NCBI RefSeq assembly: GCF_028294535.1
Contig: NZ_JAQBIE010000028.1
Coordinates: forward strand, 1 to 48,952
DNA length: 48,952 nt
Source of the DNA: Paracoccus onchidii
GTDB lineage: Bacteria > Pseudomonadota > Alphaproteobacteria > Rhodobacterales > Rhodobacteraceae
Reading direction: 5' to 3'
Every line of letters begins with the position of its first letter. Position 1 is the first letter of the stretch. Below, in pieces: positions 7,895 through 19,077 of the stretch. Position numbers and translations under genes: made by a program. The notes beneath the pieces are model-generated. The model did no database searches. It saw only the letters and a list, made by a program, of their open reading frames with translations, and was not told the DNA's origin.

Positions 7895-8821
7895 TCAACG
7901 ATCCTTCGGGTCAAGTGCGTCGCGCAGGCCATCGCCCACGAAGAAAAAGCCGAACAGCGTGATGACAAAGAAGAACAGCGGGAAGGCCAGCTGCCACAAT
8001 GTGCCATAGTTCATGGTGCCCGCACCTTCCGAAATCAGCGCACCCCAACTGGTCAGCGGTTCCTGCACCCCAAGTCCAAGAAAGCTGATGAAGCTTTCGG
8101 TCAGGATCATCAGCGGCACCAGCAGCGTGGCATAGACCGCCACCACGCCCAGAAGGTTCGGCACGATATGGCGCAGGATGATCTTCCATGACGGAACGCC
8201 GGTCGCGCGTGCGGCCTCGATGAATTCGCGGTTCTTCAGGGACAGGGTCTGACCACGCACGATGCGGCTCATGTCCAACCAGGAAATCAGCCCGATGCCC
8301 AGAAACAGCATCGCGATCGAGCGTCCGAACATCACCAGAAGCAGGATCAGCACGAACATGTAGGGGATCGACATCAGGATATCGACGGCCCGCATCATGA
8401 TCTGATCGGTGCGCCCGCCGACATAGCCCGCGGTCGCGCCGTAAAGCGTGCCGACGATCACGGCGATGGCCGCGCCGACGATGCCGACCATCAGGCTGAT
8501 CTGGGTGCCCTGAACGGTGCGGGCAAACAGATCGCGGCCCAGATCATCGGTGCCGAAATAATGCCCGTTTTCCAGCGAGGGGGCGCCCATGGTGGCGACC
8601 TGTCCCATGACGGCAAAGTCCAGATCCTCGTTCGACCATTGCGCGAAATACCCGCCCAGCAGCGCGAACAGCGCCACCGCGATCAGGATGATCAGGCCGG
8701 TCATCGCGGCCTTGTTGCGGAAGAACCGCTTGCGCGCATCGGCCCAGGGGCTGCGGCCCTTCACCTCGTCCTGCGCCATGCGGGCGGCAAGGGATTGCAT
8801 CTTGTCTTGCTGAATGACCAT
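7895..8821 (-). CDS. oppC: Oligopeptide ABC transporter permease OppC
   Basis: Inner-membrane permease of 308 residues. A cytoplasmic N-terminus of about 40 residues leads to a first helix (MTGLIILIAVALFALLGGYF), a periplasmic loop, and the permease core with the EAA-type coupling loop (EAARATGVPSWKIILRHIVP). It ends with family sequence GDGLRDALDPKDR, the usual OppC/DppC finish. It starts 3 bases after the oppB stop and is followed 1 base later by oppD. Confidence 0.93.
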   Translation of the reverse strand: MVIQQDKMQSLAARMAQDEVKGRSPWADARKRFFRNKAAMTGLIILIAVALFALLGGYFAQWSNEDLDFAVMGQVATMGAPSLENGHYFGTDDLGRDLFARTVQGTQISLMVGIVGAAIAVIVGTLYGATAGYVGGRTDQIMMRAVDILMSIPYMFVLILLLVMFGRSIAMLFLGIGLISWLDMSRIVRGQTLSLKNREFIEAARATGVPSWKIILRHIVPNLLGVVAVYATLLVPLMILTESFISFLGLGVQEPLTSWGALISEGAGTMNYGTLWQLAFPLFFFVITLFGFFFVGDGLRDALDPKDR

Positions 8822-8824
8822 GGC

Positions 8825-9748
8825 TCAGTACCTGATCTTCGGGTCGATCCACGCGTAAAGCACATCGACGATAAGGTTGAACAGGATGGTCAGCGCACCG
8901 ACCAGAATGGTCACGCCCATCATCACCGCATAATCCCGGTTCAGGGCCGAATCCACAAAGGCCTTTCCGATCCCCCCGGTCGAGAAATAGATGTCGATCA
9001 CGACCGATCCGGTGATCATCGACACGAAAACCGGACCCAGATAGCTGATCACCGGCAGCATCGCGGGTTTCAGCGCATGGCGCAGGATGACGCGATGTTC
9101 CGGCATCCCCTTGGCGCGGGCGGTGCGGATATGGTTGCTGCCCAGAACCTCCAGCATGGCCGAGCGCGTGATCCGCGCGATCGAGGCCATGTAGCTGGTG
9201 CCAAGCGCGATCACCGGCATGATCCAGAAGCTGGGATCGTTGAACGACCAGCCGCCGCCGGGCAAAAGCCCGTACCACAGCGTGAAGATCAGCACGAGGA
9301 TCGGCGCCATCACGAAATTCGGCAGAACCTGCGCGCCGATCGAGATGCCGACCGCCAGATAGTCAAGAAAGCTGTTGTGCCAGATCGCGGCAACCACGCC
9401 CAGACCGACCCCCATTGCCACCGCCGCCACGAAGGCCAGCGAGCCATAGGTCAGCGTCACCGGAAAGCCTGCGGCGATCAGTTCGTTCACGCTGCGGTCG
9501 GGATAGACAAAGCTGGGCCCGAAATCGAAATGCGCGACGATGCCCCAGATATAGTTGATGATCTGTTTCCAAAGCGGGTCGTCCAGCCCGTATTTGGCGT
9601 TCAGATTGGCCAGAACCTGCGGCGGCAATTCGCGTTCCTGCGTGAACGGCCCGCCCGGTGCCAGATGCATCAGGATGAAGGAAAAGACGATCAGCAACAG
9701 TAGCGTGGGTACCGCCACCGCCAAGCGCCGCATGATATATGCGAACAT
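8825..9748 (-). CDS. oppB: Oligopeptide ABC transporter permease OppB
   Basis: Partner permease of 307 residues with six predicted helices. The first, just after MFAYIMRRLAVAVPT, is followed by the LAPGGPF motif typical of OppB. The coupling loop reads RTARAKGMPEHRVILRHALK, and the protein ends YAWIDPKIRY as OppB/DppB proteins do. It is separated from oppA by about 100 bases that contain a strong stem-loop, so its expression may be lower than that of the binding protein. Confidence 0.94.
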   Translation of the reverse strand: MFAYIMRRLAVAVPTLLLLIVFSFILMHLAPGGPFTQERELPPQVLANLNAKYGLDDPLWKQIINYIWGIVAHFDFGPSFVYPDRSVNELIAAGFPVTLTYGSLAFVAAVAMGVGLGVVAAIWHNSFLDYLAVGISIGAQVLPNFVMAPILVLIFTLWYGLLPGGGWSFNDPSFWIMPVIALGTSYMASIARITRSAMLEVLGSNHIRTARAKGMPEHRVILRHALKPAMLPVISYLGPVFVSMITGSVVIDIYFSTGGIGKAFVDSALNRDYAVMMGVTILVGALTILFNLIVDVLYAWIDPKIRY

Positions 9749-9796
9749 CGCGTGCAGCCTCCCTGCAAAGGAAAGTTAAGCGTCTATGACGCAAAA

Positions 9797-9822
9797 CCGG
9801 AAGGGGGCAATCCCCCTCCCGG
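9797..9822 (-). terminator. Intercistronic stem-loop between oppA and oppB
   Basis: CCGG-A-AGGGGG and CCCCCT-CCCGG form a GC-rich hairpin around a CAAT loop. There is no T-run, so it is more likely a stabiliser of oppA mRNA 3' ends or a partial attenuator than a full terminator. Such hairpins after binding-protein genes are common and allow excess binding protein over permease. Confidence 0.6.
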
Positions 9823-9845
9823 CATGGTGATTGATCGGGTCGCGA

Positions 9846-11447
9846 TCAGTCGGCCAGGCGATAGAGGTCCTTTGCATACCAGGTGTTCAGCACGTTTTCG
9901 GTCGGCAAGCCCTTGATCTCGGGGCTGATCATGTCGACGGTCGAATAGTGATAGACGAAGACGGCGGGCACTTCTTCGGCCAGGATTTCTTCGGCGCGCT
10001 TGTAAAGCGGTCCGGTATCTTCGGCGGTTTTTGAATCGGCCATCAGCTGATCATATTCGGCGTTCGACCATTTGCCGCTATTATAGCCGTCGGTGCGGAA
10101 CCAATCGAGGAAGGTCGAAGCTTCGTTATAGTCCGCGCACCAAGCATAGCGGGCGATGTCGAAATCCTGATTCTGCATCCGGTCGGTATGCACCTTCCAT
10201 TCGACATTGTTCAGCGTGATGTTGACGCCAAGCGGTTTCCAGAACTGCTGTGCCGCGATGGCCAGCTTCTTGTGGTTCTCATCGGTGTTGTATTGCAGCG
10301 TCAACGAGATCGGGTTGTCGGGACCATAGCCGGCCTCGGTCAGCAATTCCTTGGCGCGTGTGGTCTTTTCCTCTTGTGACAGGGTCGCCAGCTCGGTTTC
10401 CGGCTGCTCGAAACCTTCGATGGCCCAATGGGTCCAGGTTGTCGAAGGCCGCTGGCCGCCTTGCAGCACGTTGTTGACCAGAATTTCGCGGTTCAGCGCC
10501 AGAGAAAGCGCCTCGCGTACGCGCACATCCTTCAATGCCTCGGGGCCTTTGTCCGAGACGTTATAGACATAGGCATAGGAACAGGCATAGGGGATCGAGA
10601 TCGCCTCGTCCGGCGCTTCTTGCGACAGGCGCGGATACTGGCCGGCGGGAATGTCCACGCGGTCCAGCTCACCTGCCTGATAGCGGGTCAGCGCGACATT
10701 GTTGTCATTGACGGTGATGCCCTTGACGGTCTGCATCACGACATTTTCGGCGTCCCAGTATTGGGGGTTCTTTTCCATCGTGATGTCGACGCCCAGGTTG
10801 TGCCCGGTCAGGACAAAGGCGCCGTTCCCCACCAGATTGCCGGGCTGGGTCCAGGCGTCGCCATGTTCCTCGATCACCTTCTGCGGTACGGGATAGGTGG
10901 TGGCATGCGACAGCGTCTTGATGAAATAGGGGGTCGGCGTCGTCAGCGTGACCTCCAGCGTCTTGTCGTCGATGGCCTTGACGCCAAGGTCTTCCGGGGC
11001 AGCCTCTCCTTTGACGATTTCGGTGGCATTCACGACATTCATCAGCTCGATGAACCAGGCGTATTCCGACGCGGTGTCAGGGTTTACCACGCGTTGCCAG
11101 GCATAGACGAAATCGGCGGCGGTAACCGGATCGCCATTGGACCATTTCGCATCGCGCAGGTGAAAGGTGTAGGTCAGCTTGTCGTCGCTTTCCTCGAAGC
11201 TCGATGCGATGCCGGGGATCATCGCACCGGCAGCGTCTTCGTTCATCAGGCCCTCGAACAGCGAACGCAGAACGTCCGAACCTTCGACATCGGTATTCTT
11301 GGCCGGGTCCAGCGACTTGATCGCATCGAGCAGCCAGAAATTGTAGGTCTGATTTTCTGCAAGGGTCTCACCCTCTGCGGGTTGGACGGCATAGGCCGGC
11401 AACGTCATGGCGGCCAACAGCGCAGTTGTCGCAAACAGCTTCGTCAT
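9846..11447 (-). CDS. oppA: Oligopeptide-binding protein OppA
   Basis: Periplasmic solute-binding protein of family 5, 533 residues. The signal peptide (MTKLFATTALLAAMTLPAYA) has a likely cut after AYA. The mature protein follows E. coli OppA closely by eye: SLDPAKNTDVEGSDVLRSLF, LRDAKWSNGDPVTAADFVYA, GVKAIDDKTLEVTL and DIARYAWCADYNE. ATG 11447 is preferred over the in-frame TTG at 11450, because GGAGGAGG lies just upstream at the right distance. It is the first gene of the operon; divergent cobU begins about 130 bases away. Peptides are the expected ligands, though family 5 also binds other small solutes. Confidence 0.95.
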   Translation of the reverse strand: MTKLFATTALLAAMTLPAYAVQPAEGETLAENQTYNFWLLDAIKSLDPAKNTDVEGSDVLRSLFEGLMNEDAAGAMIPGIASSFEESDDKLTYTFHLRDAKWSNGDPVTAADFVYAWQRVVNPDTASEYAWFIELMNVVNATEIVKGEAAPEDLGVKAIDDKTLEVTLTTPTPYFIKTLSHATTYPVPQKVIEEHGDAWTQPGNLVGNGAFVLTGHNLGVDITMEKNPQYWDAENVVMQTVKGITVNDNNVALTRYQAGELDRVDIPAGQYPRLSQEAPDEAISIPYACSYAYVYNVSDKGPEALKDVRVREALSLALNREILVNNVLQGGQRPSTTWTHWAIEGFEQPETELATLSQEEKTTRAKELLTEAGYGPDNPISLTLQYNTDENHKKLAIAAQQFWKPLGVNITLNNVEWKVHTDRMQNQDFDIARYAWCADYNEASTFLDWFRTDGYNSGKWSNAEYDQLMADSKTAEDTGPLYKRAEEILAEEVPAVFVYHYSTVDMISPEIKGLPTENVLNTWYAKDLYRLAD

Positions 11448-11578
11448 CAAAGCCTCCTCCTGATTGTATGGCGGTGTCTTGATTGCACCTGAATGCGCAA
11501 AGACTAGCTATGTGATGGCGAGGGTAAAGCAGATTTGCCGCTTCCATCCTTGCGAGTGGTATGGAACAGATATGAACG

Positions 11579-12109
11579 ATGACAGAATCTGGACGGATCA
11601 TTCTGGTAACCGGAGGCGCGCGATCCGGTAAATCAGCCATCGCCGAACGGTTGGTGGCGCGCTACCCCGCGCCCTGGACCTATATCGCCACGGCCGAGGC
11701 GCGTGACGACGAGATGCGCGAAAGAATTGCGCAACATCAACGGCGTCGCGGCGATGGATGGCGTTGTATCGAGGAACCCAAAGACCTGTGCGGGGCCTTG
11801 CGTAACACCGATACCGGTGCCGTGAGGATGGTTGATTGCCTGACGCTTTGGTTGGCCAATTGCGGTGGGGCCGCTGATGTTCCACGGCTAGTTGCGACGT
11901 TGCGTCAGCAATCCTGTCCTGTTGTTCTGGTTACCAACGAACTGGGGCTGGGAATCGTGCCCGATAATGCAATGGCGCGTGAATTTCGTGATCGGCATGG
12001 CTGGATGAATCAGGCGGTCGCAGATATCGCGCAAGAGGTGTGGATGGCGGTCAGCGGCCAACCCCTCAGGTTGAAACCGACACGAGAGAATATTGATGAG
12101 ATCCTTTGA
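11579..12109 (+). CDS. cobU: Adenosylcobinamide kinase / GTP:adenosylcobinamide-phosphate guanylyltransferase
   Basis: A bifunctional cytoplasmic enzyme (176 residues, also called CobP) that phosphorylates adenosylcobinamide and then transfers GMP to give adenosylcobinamide-GDP. The P-loop GGARSGKS is at residues 12-19, close to the N-terminus as in the family. A-T-A-E-A with R-D-D-E-M follows; the guanylylated histidine of CobU is expected in the IAQHQRRR segment. Its 3' end overlaps cobT by 14 bases. I see no cobalamin riboswitch in the short leader. Confidence 0.95.
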   Translation: MTESGRIILVTGGARSGKSAIAERLVARYPAPWTYIATAEARDDEMRERIAQHQRRRGDGWRCIEEPKDLCGALRNTDTGAVRMVDCLTLWLANCGGAADVPRLVATLRQQSCPVVLVTNELGLGIVPDNAMAREFRDRHGWMNQAVADIAQEVWMAVSGQPLRLKPTRENIDEIL

Positions 12110-13049
12110 TCACGCCGCCGCAGAAGCAGCGCGCGCACGACAGAACAGCCTGACCAAACCGGAGGGTTCATTGGGAAGGCTAGAGGATATGGTCGTGTTT
12201 CTGGCCGGTTGGCAAGGGCGCGCGCGCCCCCGGCTGGATCGTGTTCAGGCGGTGATTTTCGCGGGAAATCATGGGGTTGTAGCGCAGGCCGTGAACCCCT
12301 TTCCTCAAAGCGTCACCGCGCAGATGGTGCAGAATTTCCGCACCGGTGGTGCCGCGATCAACCAGATATGCAAGGTGGCCTGGGCCGATCTGGATGTCGT
12401 GCCGCTGGAGCTGGATCGACCGACGCGCGATTTCACCCGTGAATGCGCGATGACCGCCCAAGAGGTTCAGGAAGCGATGCATCGCGGTGCCGAGGCGGTC
12501 AGCGCGGATAGCGACCTGATCCTGCTTGGTGAAATGGGTATTGGAAACTCGACGGTGGCGGCTGCTTTGGCGGCTTCGGTCTATGGCGGTGGGCCGGATG
12601 ATTGGGTCGGACCGGGTACCGGGGCACAGGGTGACATGATGTCGCGCAAACGGCAGGCGGTTGCCGATGGTCTGGCCCGGCATCAGCCAGGGAACGGTGC
12701 CGATACGCTTGCGGCCTTTGGCGGACGGGAACAGGCCGCAATCTGTGGGGCGATCCTGCGTGCGCGCGAATTGGGTATTCCCGTCATTCTGGATGGCTTC
12801 ATCTGCTGCGCAGCGGCGGCGGTGCTGACGCGCGACGATCCCGATGCGCTGGCACATTGCCTGTTGGGACATGAAAGCGCCGAGCCGGGGCATCAGCGGC
12901 TGGTTGCCGCGCTAGCAATGACTCCGATCCTGTCGCTTGACATGCGGCTGGGCGAGGGCAGCGGCGCGGCGATGGCCTTGATGATCCTGCGTGGCGCATT
13001 GTCGTGCCATAACGGCATGGCCACCTTTGCCGAGGCCGGCATTGGCTAG
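12096..13049 (+). CDS. cobT: Nicotinate-nucleotide:dimethylbenzimidazole phosphoribosyltransferase
   Basis: Makes alpha-ribazole phosphate, the lower-ligand nucleotide of cobalamin, from nicotinate mononucleotide and 5,6-dimethylbenzimidazole. The 317 residues carry family motifs: NSLTKPEGSLGRLE near the N-terminus, FAGNHGVVAQ, GEMGIGNSTVAAAL, and the catalytic-glutamate region RLGEGSGAAMA near the C-terminus. ATG 12096 is preferred over the adjacent TTG 12093. Overlap with cobU and cobS suggests coupled translation. Confidence 0.96.
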   Translation: MRSFDHAAAEAARARQNSLTKPEGSLGRLEDMVVFLAGWQGRARPRLDRVQAVIFAGNHGVVAQAVNPFPQSVTAQMVQNFRTGGAAINQICKVAWADLDVVPLELDRPTRDFTRECAMTAQEVQEAMHRGAEAVSADSDLILLGEMGIGNSTVAAALAASVYGGGPDDWVGPGTGAQGDMMSRKRQAVADGLARHQPGNGADTLAAFGGREQAAICGAILRARELGIPVILDGFICCAAAAVLTRDDPDALAHCLLGHESAEPGHQRLVAALAMTPILSLDMRLGEGSGAAMALMILRGALSCHNGMATFAEAGIG

Positions 13050-13776
13050 GCTGCACCAGTTTGTTCTTGCCGCGGTGTTCCTGACGCGGCTACCGCTGGC
13101 GCGGTTTCTGCCGACAGAAGAGCTGGCGATCCGTGACAGCATCTGGGCCTTTCCGCTGGTGGGGGCGCTGATTGGGTTGTTGGCAGGGCTGCCCCTGTGG
13201 ATCGACGGGCCTGAATTGTTGCTTGCGGCGATGTCCTTGGCTCTTTCAGTCCTGCTGACCGGATCATTGCACGAGGATGGGCTTGCCGATTTCGCGGATT
13301 CGGCCGGTGGGCGGGATCGCGATGCGCGTTTGGCCATCATGCGTGATTCGCGCATTGGCAGTTATGGTGTCATGGCGCTGATCCTGACATCGGGCCTGCG
13401 CCTTGGGGCGTTGGCGGCGATCGGCAATCCGCTTGTGCTTGTCGCGGCGGCGGTCTGTGGGCGAGCCGCCATCGTCCTGACCATGGCCGCGTTGTTGCCG
13501 GCGCGTTCCGATGGTCTGGGCTGGGGGGCAGGGCGGCCGGGATGGCGGCTGGTGATTTTGGCGACCTTGCTGGCGCTTCTTGGGTTGCTGATTGCGGGTG
13601 ACGGTCTGGCAGCCGCCGCAACCGCCGCGTTGTTGATGCTGGCCGTGGTGATCCGGCAGGCGCGTGTCTGGCTGGGGGGGCAGACGGGGGATGTGCTGGG
13701 CGCGGCATCGGTTCTGGTGGAAACGGCGGTGCTTTGCGCCTTTGCGCTGGTCCTGGCGGGGCAGGCGAACGGCTGA
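13042..13776 (+). CDS. cobS: Adenosylcobinamide-GDP ribazoletransferase (cobalamin synthase)
   Basis: Integral membrane enzyme of 244 residues that joins adenosylcobinamide-GDP and alpha-ribazole (phosphate), the last assembly step. It has the family motifs FLTRLP near the N-terminus, GSLHEDGLADFADS with the conserved acidic residues, RDSRIGSYGV, and several hydrophobic helices. The frame opens at 12991, but that extension is a shadow of cobT. TTG 13042 gives MARLHQFVLAAVFLTRLP, has GAGG upstream and overlaps cobT by 8 bases. The next in-frame ATG would delete the conserved start. Confidence 0.93.
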   Translation: MARLHQFVLAAVFLTRLPLARFLPTEELAIRDSIWAFPLVGALIGLLAGLPLWIDGPELLLAAMSLALSVLLTGSLHEDGLADFADSAGGRDRDARLAIMRDSRIGSYGVMALILTSGLRLGALAAIGNPLVLVAAAVCGRAAIVLTMAALLPARSDGLGWGAGRPGWRLVILATLLALLGLLIAGDGLAAAATAALLMLAVVIRQARVWLGGQTGDVLGAASVLVETAVLCAFALVLAGQANG

Positions 13777-13879
13777 TTTTCTTGACCGCTATCCATGCTT
13801 CGCGCATAGGTGGATACTCAGATGTTCTGCCGGGGACAGGCAGCCCGCATTGGCGGAGAAAGACCGAGGGAGGTTGACT

Positions 13880-14488
13880 ATGGAAGGGCTACTTGCCCTG
13901 TCGCGCGGCATTGACCGCGTAAACACGATCATCGGTCGCAATGCGTCCTGGCTGATCTTGCTGGCGGTTTTTGTCAGCGCCATCAATGCCATCATCCGCA
14001 AGATGTTCAGTATTTCCTCCAATGCATGGCTGGAATTGCAATGGTATCTTTATGGTGGCGCATTCATGTTGGCTGCCGCCTATACGCTGCTGGAAAACGA
14101 GCATATCCGAATCGACATCATCTATGGCCGCTGGTCGCGGCGCACCCAGCATTGGATCGATCTGCTGGGAACGATGCTGTTTCTGATGCCGTTCTCGCTA
14201 CTGATGATCTGGCTGGTTTATCCGTCGATGATGACCTCATGGCGCACGCATGAAATTTCGATGAATGCAGGCGGATTGCTGATCTGGCCGGCCAAGGCCA
14301 TTTTGCTGGTCGGTTTCTGTCTGCTGTTCCTGCAAGGGATTTCAGAGTTCATCAAGAAAATAGCTGTCATGAAGGGCCGGATACCAGACGCCCACGCGCC
14401 GGTATCCTCGCATGAGGCCGCGGTCCGCGAGGCCGGTGTCATGTTGCTGGATGACGAAGAAAACGATGGGCGGGGAGATCGCGCGTGA
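13880..14488 (+). CDS. TRAP transporter small membrane subunit (DctQ type)
   Basis: A 202-residue protein with four predicted membrane helices (near residues 22-42, 55-74, 98-118 and 138-162), the DctQ topology. It pairs with the large subunit, whose GTG start overlaps its TGA stop. ATG 13880 follows GGGAGG at a good distance. The C-terminal 40 residues are hydrophilic and acidic (LLDDEENDGRG). The likely substrates are 2-oxo or other organic acids, judging from the TakP-like binding protein nearby. Confidence 0.9.
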   Translation: MEGLLALSRGIDRVNTIIGRNASWLILLAVFVSAINAIIRKMFSISSNAWLELQWYLYGGAFMLAAAYTLLENEHIRIDIIYGRWSRRTQHWIDLLGTMLFLMPFSLLMIWLVYPSMMTSWRTHEISMNAGGLLIWPAKAILLVGFCLLFLQGISEFIKKIAVMKGRIPDAHAPVSSHEAAVREAGVMLLDDEENDGRGDRA

Positions 14489-16314
14489 TCGATATTATCG
14501 CACATAACCTTGCGCCCATCATGTTCCTTTCGATGGTCGTGTTCCTTCTGATCGGCTATCCGATCGCCTTCGCTTTGGCCGCCAACGGTTTGCTGTTCTT
14601 TCTGATCGGCGTTTTCCTGACCCCCTATAGCGATCAGGTCAACCTTGGCTGGAATTTGCTTGGCGCATTGCGCGATCGGGTTTTCGGGGTCATGCGAAAC
14701 GATACCCTTCTGGCGATCCCTTTCTTTACCTTCATGGGGATCGTTCTGGAACGATCCCGCATGGCCGAGGATTTGCTGGACACGATCGGTCAGCTTTTCG
14801 GCCCGGTTCGCGGCGGGTTGGCCTTTGCCGTGATCCTGGTTGGCGCCCTGTTGGCGGCGACGACAGGTGTTGTTGCCGCTTCGGTCATTTCGATGGGTCT
14901 GATCTCCCTGCCGATCATGATGCGCTACGGCTATGACAAGCGCCTATCCTGCGGGGTGATCGCGGCATCCGGGACCCTGGCGCAGATCCTGCCGCCATCC
15001 TTGGTGCTTATCGTTCTTGCGGACCAATTGGGGCGTTCGGTGGGCGATATGTATCGTGCCGCGATGGTTCCTGCGCTGGCCCTGACGGGCATCTATATCG
15101 CCTATGCGGCCATTCTGTCGGTGATAAGGCCGAAGTCGATGCCGGCCCTGCCGCCCGAGGCACGGCAACTTGGATCGGGCGGTTGGTCGTTGTTTCTGGC
15201 TTTTGCCGGTGCTGTCGGATTGTATTTCGTGGCGGCACGTCTGCTTGTGCCCTATGCGGGGGATGATGCCGGGATCTGGGGGGCGTCGATCGCGGTGATC
15301 GGGCTTTTCCTGCTTGCGATCCTTGATCGCGCGCTGGGTGTGGGGCTGCTGTCCGCGATGACGAGGCAGGTCATTCTGGTGATGATCCCGCCATTGGCAC
15401 TGGTGTTTCTTGTGTTGGGCACGATCTTTCTGGGCATTGCGACGCCGACCGAGGGCGGCGCGATGGGCGCTGTTGGCGCGTTGGCATTGGCGGCCATGAA
15501 GAAACGGCTCAGCTATACCGTGATCAATCAGGCGTTGCTGGCTACCGCACGCCTGTCATCTTTCGTGATGTTCATCCTGATCGGCGCGACGGTCTTTTCG
15601 CTGACCTATTATTCGATCAATGGACATGTCTGGGTCAAAGATCTTCTGACGGCATTGCCCGGCGGGGAATATGGCTTCCTGTTCGCCGTTTGCTGCATCA
15701 TCTTTTTCCTGGCTTTCTTTCTGGATTTTTTCGAGCTGGCCTTTGTCATCGTCCCGCTGTTGATTCCGGCAGCGAATGCGCTGGGGATCGATCTGGTCTG
15801 GTTCGGGGTCATCCTGGCGGTGACGATGCAGACGTCCTTCCTGACACCGCCGGTCGGTTTCGCGCTGTTCTACCTGCGATCGGTGGCCCCACGAGAGCCG
15901 TATAAGGATCCGGTGTCCGGCAGGCAGATGGATGCAATCACCACGGGGCAGATCTATCGCGGGACCATTCCGTTCGTGATCCTGCAGATCCTGATGATTG
16001 CCATGGTCATCGCGTTTCCGCGCATGGTGATGCATTACAAGGGGCCGGTCGTGGATACATCCGACATCCAGATCCAGATCCCGACGGGGGGCTTTGGTGG
16101 CAATAGCGGTGCCGGCGGTTTTGGCGGGCTTGGTGGCTTGGGCGGATCGCCGTTCGGCGGCGCATCGGGTGGCGACGACACGCCAGCCGGAGGGCTTGGA
16201 GGACTGGGCGGCGTGCCCGATTTCGGCCAAACCCCGAACACGGCCGAACAGGATAATGGCGGTGGGGGCGGCATTGGCTTTGGTGCGCCACCCCCCGGCC
16301 TTGGTGGCAACTGA
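14485..16314 (+). CDS. TRAP transporter large membrane subunit (DctM type) with glycine-rich tail
   Basis: The ion-coupled transport subunit, 609 residues. A typical DctM has about 430, so this one is long. Multiple helices run from residue 10 to about 520, with family sequence in IPFFTFMGIVLERSRMAEDLL, GALLAATTGVVAASV and ATPTEGGAMGAVGALA, and a second half ending in TMQTSFLTPPVGFALFYLR. The last 80 residues or so are glycine-rich and soluble (GGFGG, GGLGGLGG, PPPGLGGN) after the final helix. The start is GTG 14485, overlapping dctQ by four bases. The tail should face the aqueous side; its role is unknown. Confidence 0.92.
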   Translation: MIDIIAHNLAPIMFLSMVVFLLIGYPIAFALAANGLLFFLIGVFLTPYSDQVNLGWNLLGALRDRVFGVMRNDTLLAIPFFTFMGIVLERSRMAEDLLDTIGQLFGPVRGGLAFAVILVGALLAATTGVVAASVISMGLISLPIMMRYGYDKRLSCGVIAASGTLAQILPPSLVLIVLADQLGRSVGDMYRAAMVPALALTGIYIAYAAILSVIRPKSMPALPPEARQLGSGGWSLFLAFAGAVGLYFVAARLLVPYAGDDAGIWGASIAVIGLFLLAILDRALGVGLLSAMTRQVILVMIPPLALVFLVLGTIFLGIATPTEGGAMGAVGALALAAMKKRLSYTVINQALLATARLSSFVMFILIGATVFSLTYYSINGHVWVKDLLTALPGGEYGFLFAVCCIIFFLAFFLDFFELAFVIVPLLIPAANALGIDLVWFGVILAVTMQTSFLTPPVGFALFYLRSVAPREPYKDPVSGRQMDAITTGQIYRGTIPFVILQILMIAMVIAFPRMVMHYKGPVVDTSDIQIQIPTGGFGGNSGAGGFGGLGGLGGSPFGGASGGDDTPAGGLGGLGGVPDFGQTPNTAEQDNGGGGGIGFGAPPPGLGGN

Positions 16315-16331
16315 GCGGGACCAAACAGAAA

Positions 16332-16365
16332 AACCGCCGCAGTGTCCTGCGGCGGTTCTTCTTTT
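16332..16365. terminator. Bidirectional terminator between convergent TRAP genes
   Basis: AACCGCCGCAG and CTGCGGCGGTT are perfectly complementary 11-base arms around a 4-base loop. A T-rich run (TTCTTCTTTT) follows on the plus strand and an A-rich run (AGAAAAA) precedes it, so it can end transcripts from both the permease genes and the binding-protein gene. Confidence 0.85.
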
Positions 16366-16382
16366 CGGGATGTCAGACGCGC

Positions 16383-17645
<1,263 letters not shown>

Positions 17646-17697
17646 TTACCCTGCGTCATCCGGCGGTCGCTCACCACTTTGATCGTTAGGGCTGAAA

Positions 17698-17728
17698 ATG
17701 CCCCGCCCGATACATCCGGACGGGGCAT
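17698..17728 (-). terminator. Terminator of eno
   Basis: Minus-strand arms ATGCCCCGTCCG and CGGGCGGGGCAT (one G-T pair) surround a 7-base loop and are followed by TTTTC. It lies six bases after the eno stop. Confidence 0.85.
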
Positions 17729-17733
17729 CTGTC

Positions 17734-19038
<1,305 letters not shown>

Positions 19039-19077
19039 CTACATACTTGCCGCCGGGGCAAGTAAAAAGCGCCAATT

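Noticed and set aside
11451..11578. A cobalamin riboswitch before cobU
   Set aside because: The gap to oppA is only about 130 bases and lacks the conserved B12-box core.
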